From NCBI GenBank assembly GCA_051881655.1, contig JBJEQH010000234.1, forward strand, positions 1 through 5,804: DNA of 5,804 nt, in the 5' to 3' direction. The translations under genes were made by a program, and so were the position numbers. The notes under the pieces are model-generated. The model was not told where the DNA came from and searched no databases. It saw only the letters and a program-made list of their open reading frames with translations. This document shows, one piece after another, positions 4,409 to 5,804 of this stretch (its first letter is position 1; each line of letters opens with the position of its first letter). The DNA is from Heritagella sp051881655 (GTDB lineage Bacteria > Bacillota > Clostridia > Oscillospirales > Acutalibacteraceae).

Positions 4409-5704
4409 TCATTTTTCGGGGGGATTGACCTCTTTCAGTTTTTCCTGGCGGCGATGCTTTACTTCCTCCGGAATCGGCCGGATTTCGCCGGCAGCGGTCA
4501 AAGCCATCCGGGTGAACACCGGGCCGAACAATTCATAAATCAACACCGCAAACAGTGTGATATTGCGGATCAGGTGCCCCTGCTCCCCGAGCTGCATCGC
4601 GGTCGTACACATTCCCAACGCCACGCCGGCCTGCGGCAGCAGCGTAATTCCAAGATACTTGCAAATCTGTGGTTCGCAGTGCATGGCTTTGGCACTGGAA
4701 AATGCTCCCAGATATTTGCCAAGAGAGCGAAATACAATATACACCACGCCGATCACCACAATAGCGGCATCCGTGAACACTCCCAATTCCAGTTCCGCTC
4801 CGCTGACGACAAAGAACAGAGCGAACAGAGGAGACGTCCATTTATCGCAGGCTTTCATCAGATCCTGGGACAGGGGGCAGATATTGCAGAACACGGTTCC
4901 CAGCATCATGCACACCAACAGGGAAGAGAACTGAATCCGCACCGGCCCCACCTGGAATTCCATCATGGAGAGCGAGGCGGCTAAAAATACAATTCCGATG
5001 GTCAGATTCAGGCGGTTGGTATTGGAGTTGAAAAATTTTTCCAGCTGCGTCAAAATCCAGCCCATGGCGGCCCCCAGTACCAGAGAACCGATGATTTCAA
5101 TAATCGGATTCAAAAGAATCGAAACCATATCCACCGTTCCACTGACCAGGGTTTTGGCTATTCCAAAAGAAACTGCAAAGGCGACCAGGCCCACGGCATC
5201 ATCCAGCGCGACAATCGGCAGCAGCAGGTGGGTCAGGGGACCGCTTGCCTTATACTGCCGTACCACCATCAGGGTGGCAGCCGGCGCCGTTGCCGTTGCA
5301 ATGGCGCCCAGAGTGAGCACCTGGGGAATTGTAATTTTCCCCGGCATCAGCAGATAAATGGCCAAAAGGGCCAAATCCACCAACAGCAGCGCGGCCAGCG
5401 CCTGCAAAATGCCAATGGCAACAGCCTGCCTGCCCGTCTTCTTCAAAGAAGTCATGCGAAACTCGTTGCCAATGGAAAAGGCAATAAATCCCAGTGCAAT
5501 CTCAGAGAACAGGGATAATTCGCCGACCGCGGCCGAATCGGAAAAGCCAATTCCCGGAATCCCCAGAGCCCCTATGCAGTAAGGGCCAATCAATACGCCC
5601 GCAATCAGATAAACGGTAACCGAGGGCAGCTTTAGAGGCTTAAAAAATCTTGTCATAATCAGTCCCGCCAACAGCGAAACAGATATGGATAACAGTGTAC
5701 GCAC
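4409..5704 (-). CDS. Cation:proton antiporter, CPA2 family (Na+/H+ exchanger domain)
   Basis: This integral inner-membrane protein of about 431 residues and roughly 12-13 transmembrane helices exchanges Na+ or K+ for H+, serving pH and ion homeostasis. Positions below count from the GTG at 5704. The discontinuous-helix motif A-T-A-T-A-P-A-A-T-L-M-V is at 136-147. The adjacent acidic pair D168-D169 in V-A-L-D-D-A-V-G matches the DD/ND ion-binding site of electrogenic members; KefB/KefC-type proteins have Q-D. R326 and K330 in F-R-S-L-G-K-Y-L-G are basic residues in a late helix, and L-L-P-Q-A-G-V-A-L-G is at 355-364. The C-terminus is a short charged tail of about 25 residues with no TrkA-N/RCK domain. 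The frame is open to a TTG at 5737, but that codon lies at the predicted transcription start. The GTG at 5704 has AAGGGAG 9 nt upstream and is preferred. It is monocistronic, ending before the CIRCE stem. Ion specificity is not determinable here. Confidence 0.93.
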   Translation of the reverse strand: MRTLLSISVSLLAGLIMTRFFKPLKLPSVTVYLIAGVLIGPYCIGALGIPGIGFSDSAAVGELSLFSEIALGFIAFSIGNEFRMTSLKKTGRQAVAIGILQALAALLLVDLALLAIYLLMPGKITIPQVLTLGAIATATAPAATLMVVRQYKASGPLTHLLLPIVALDDAVGLVAFAVSFGIAKTLVSGTVDMVSILLNPIIEIIGSLVLGAAMGWILTQLEKFFNSNTNRLNLTIGIVFLAASLSMMEFQVGPVRIQFSSLLVCMMLGTVFCNICPLSQDLMKACDKWTSPLFALFFVVSGAELELGVFTDAAIVVIGVVYIVFRSLGKYLGAFSSAKAMHCEPQICKYLGITLLPQAGVALGMCTTAMQLGEQGHLIRNITLFAVLIYELFGPVFTRMALTAAGEIRPIPEEVKHRRQEKLKEVNPPEK

Positions 5705-5713
5705 GTTCAAAGT

Positions 5714-5720
5714 CTCCCTT
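5714..5720 (-). promoter_or_regulatory. Ribosome binding site deciding the antiporter start
   Basis: AAGGGAG lies 9 nt before the GTG at 5704. It is downstream of the TTG at 5737, and it is only about 3 nt before another in-frame TTG (5710-5708). Only the GTG has normal spacing. Confidence 0.7.
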
Positions 5721-5743
5721 CTTTTTGGTGCTTTCAATTTGCC

Positions 5744-5772
5744 ATTATATCATAGCAAATTTTGTATTTCAA
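5744..5772 (-). promoter_or_regulatory. Sigma-A promoter of the antiporter gene
   Basis: On the minus strand TTGAAA (5767-5772), a 17-nt spacer and TATAAT (5744-5749) with a TGA just before the -10 give a near-consensus extended promoter. The predicted start is near 5737, giving a leader of about 33 nt to the GTG. I see no operator or riboswitch; the remaining 32 bases to the window edge hold nothing recognisable. Confidence 0.85.
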
Positions 5773-5804
5773 CATACCTTAAAATCACTTTTTAGTACTC
5801 CCCT

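Noticed and set aside
4337..4984. Plus-strand open frame of 215 codons opposite the antiporter 3' end
   Set aside because: Its composition (many H, Q and R) mirrors an antisense of hydrophobic membrane codons; the opposite strand encodes a clear antiporter.
1..5804. CRISPR array, insertion sequence, tRNA or rRNA
   Set aside because: No regularly spaced repeats, transposase motifs, terminal inverted repeats or cloverleaf features were found on either strand.

Overview
The window looks like chromosomal DNA of a moderately GC-rich low-branching Firmicute, most likely an anaerobic clostridial gut-type bacterium (Oscillospiraceae-like). This is inferred from strong AGGAGG-type ribosome binding sites, extended -10 sigma-A promoters, a perfect CIRCE heat-shock operator, and the gene families present. 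No lineage marker such as rRNA is in the window, so the assignment is tentative.

Layout. Positions 1-123 hold the C-terminal end of a plus-strand Gfo/Idh/MocA-type sugar dehydrogenase. It converges on a four-gene minus-strand operon (3001 down to 259), and the two share a large bidirectional terminator at 192-259. The operon reads Nudix hydrolase, MTA/SAH nucleosidase (mtnN), cyclase/KynB-like metal hydrolase and xylose-isomerase-like TIM-barrel protein. The first two junctions are 4-bp ATGA overlaps and the last is a 3-nt gap, so translation is probably coupled. It has its own extended -10 promoter (3036-3064) directly downstream of the hsp20 terminator (3090-3130).

Upstream, also on the minus strand, are two tandem small heat shock protein genes (hsp20). 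They share a block of 33 identical residues and about 94% DNA identity there. They are preceded by an unusually long region of about 290 bp that contains a perfect CIRCE (HrcA operator), overlapping small inverted repeats and a possible 9-codon leader ORF. The CIRCE extends to a 12-bp stem followed by a T-rich run, and it lies just past the stop codon of the upstream gene, so it may also act as that gene's terminator. That upstream gene is a CPA2-family cation:proton antiporter with a DD motif. It starts most credibly at a GTG (5704) rather than the TTG at 5737, and has a near-consensus promoter (TTGAAA-17-TATAAT).

Function. Three transcription units are visible: an ion/pH homeostasis transporter, a heat-inducible holdase chaperone pair under HrcA, and a metabolic operon centred on SAM-by-product (MTA/SAH/5'-deoxyadenosine) recycling with three enzymes of unknown substrate. 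Nothing here looks like a defence system, mobile element or CRISPR array. The most interesting points are the possible dual-use CIRCE, the hsp20 leader, the patchwork hsp20 paralogues and the undefined pathway of the mtnN operon.
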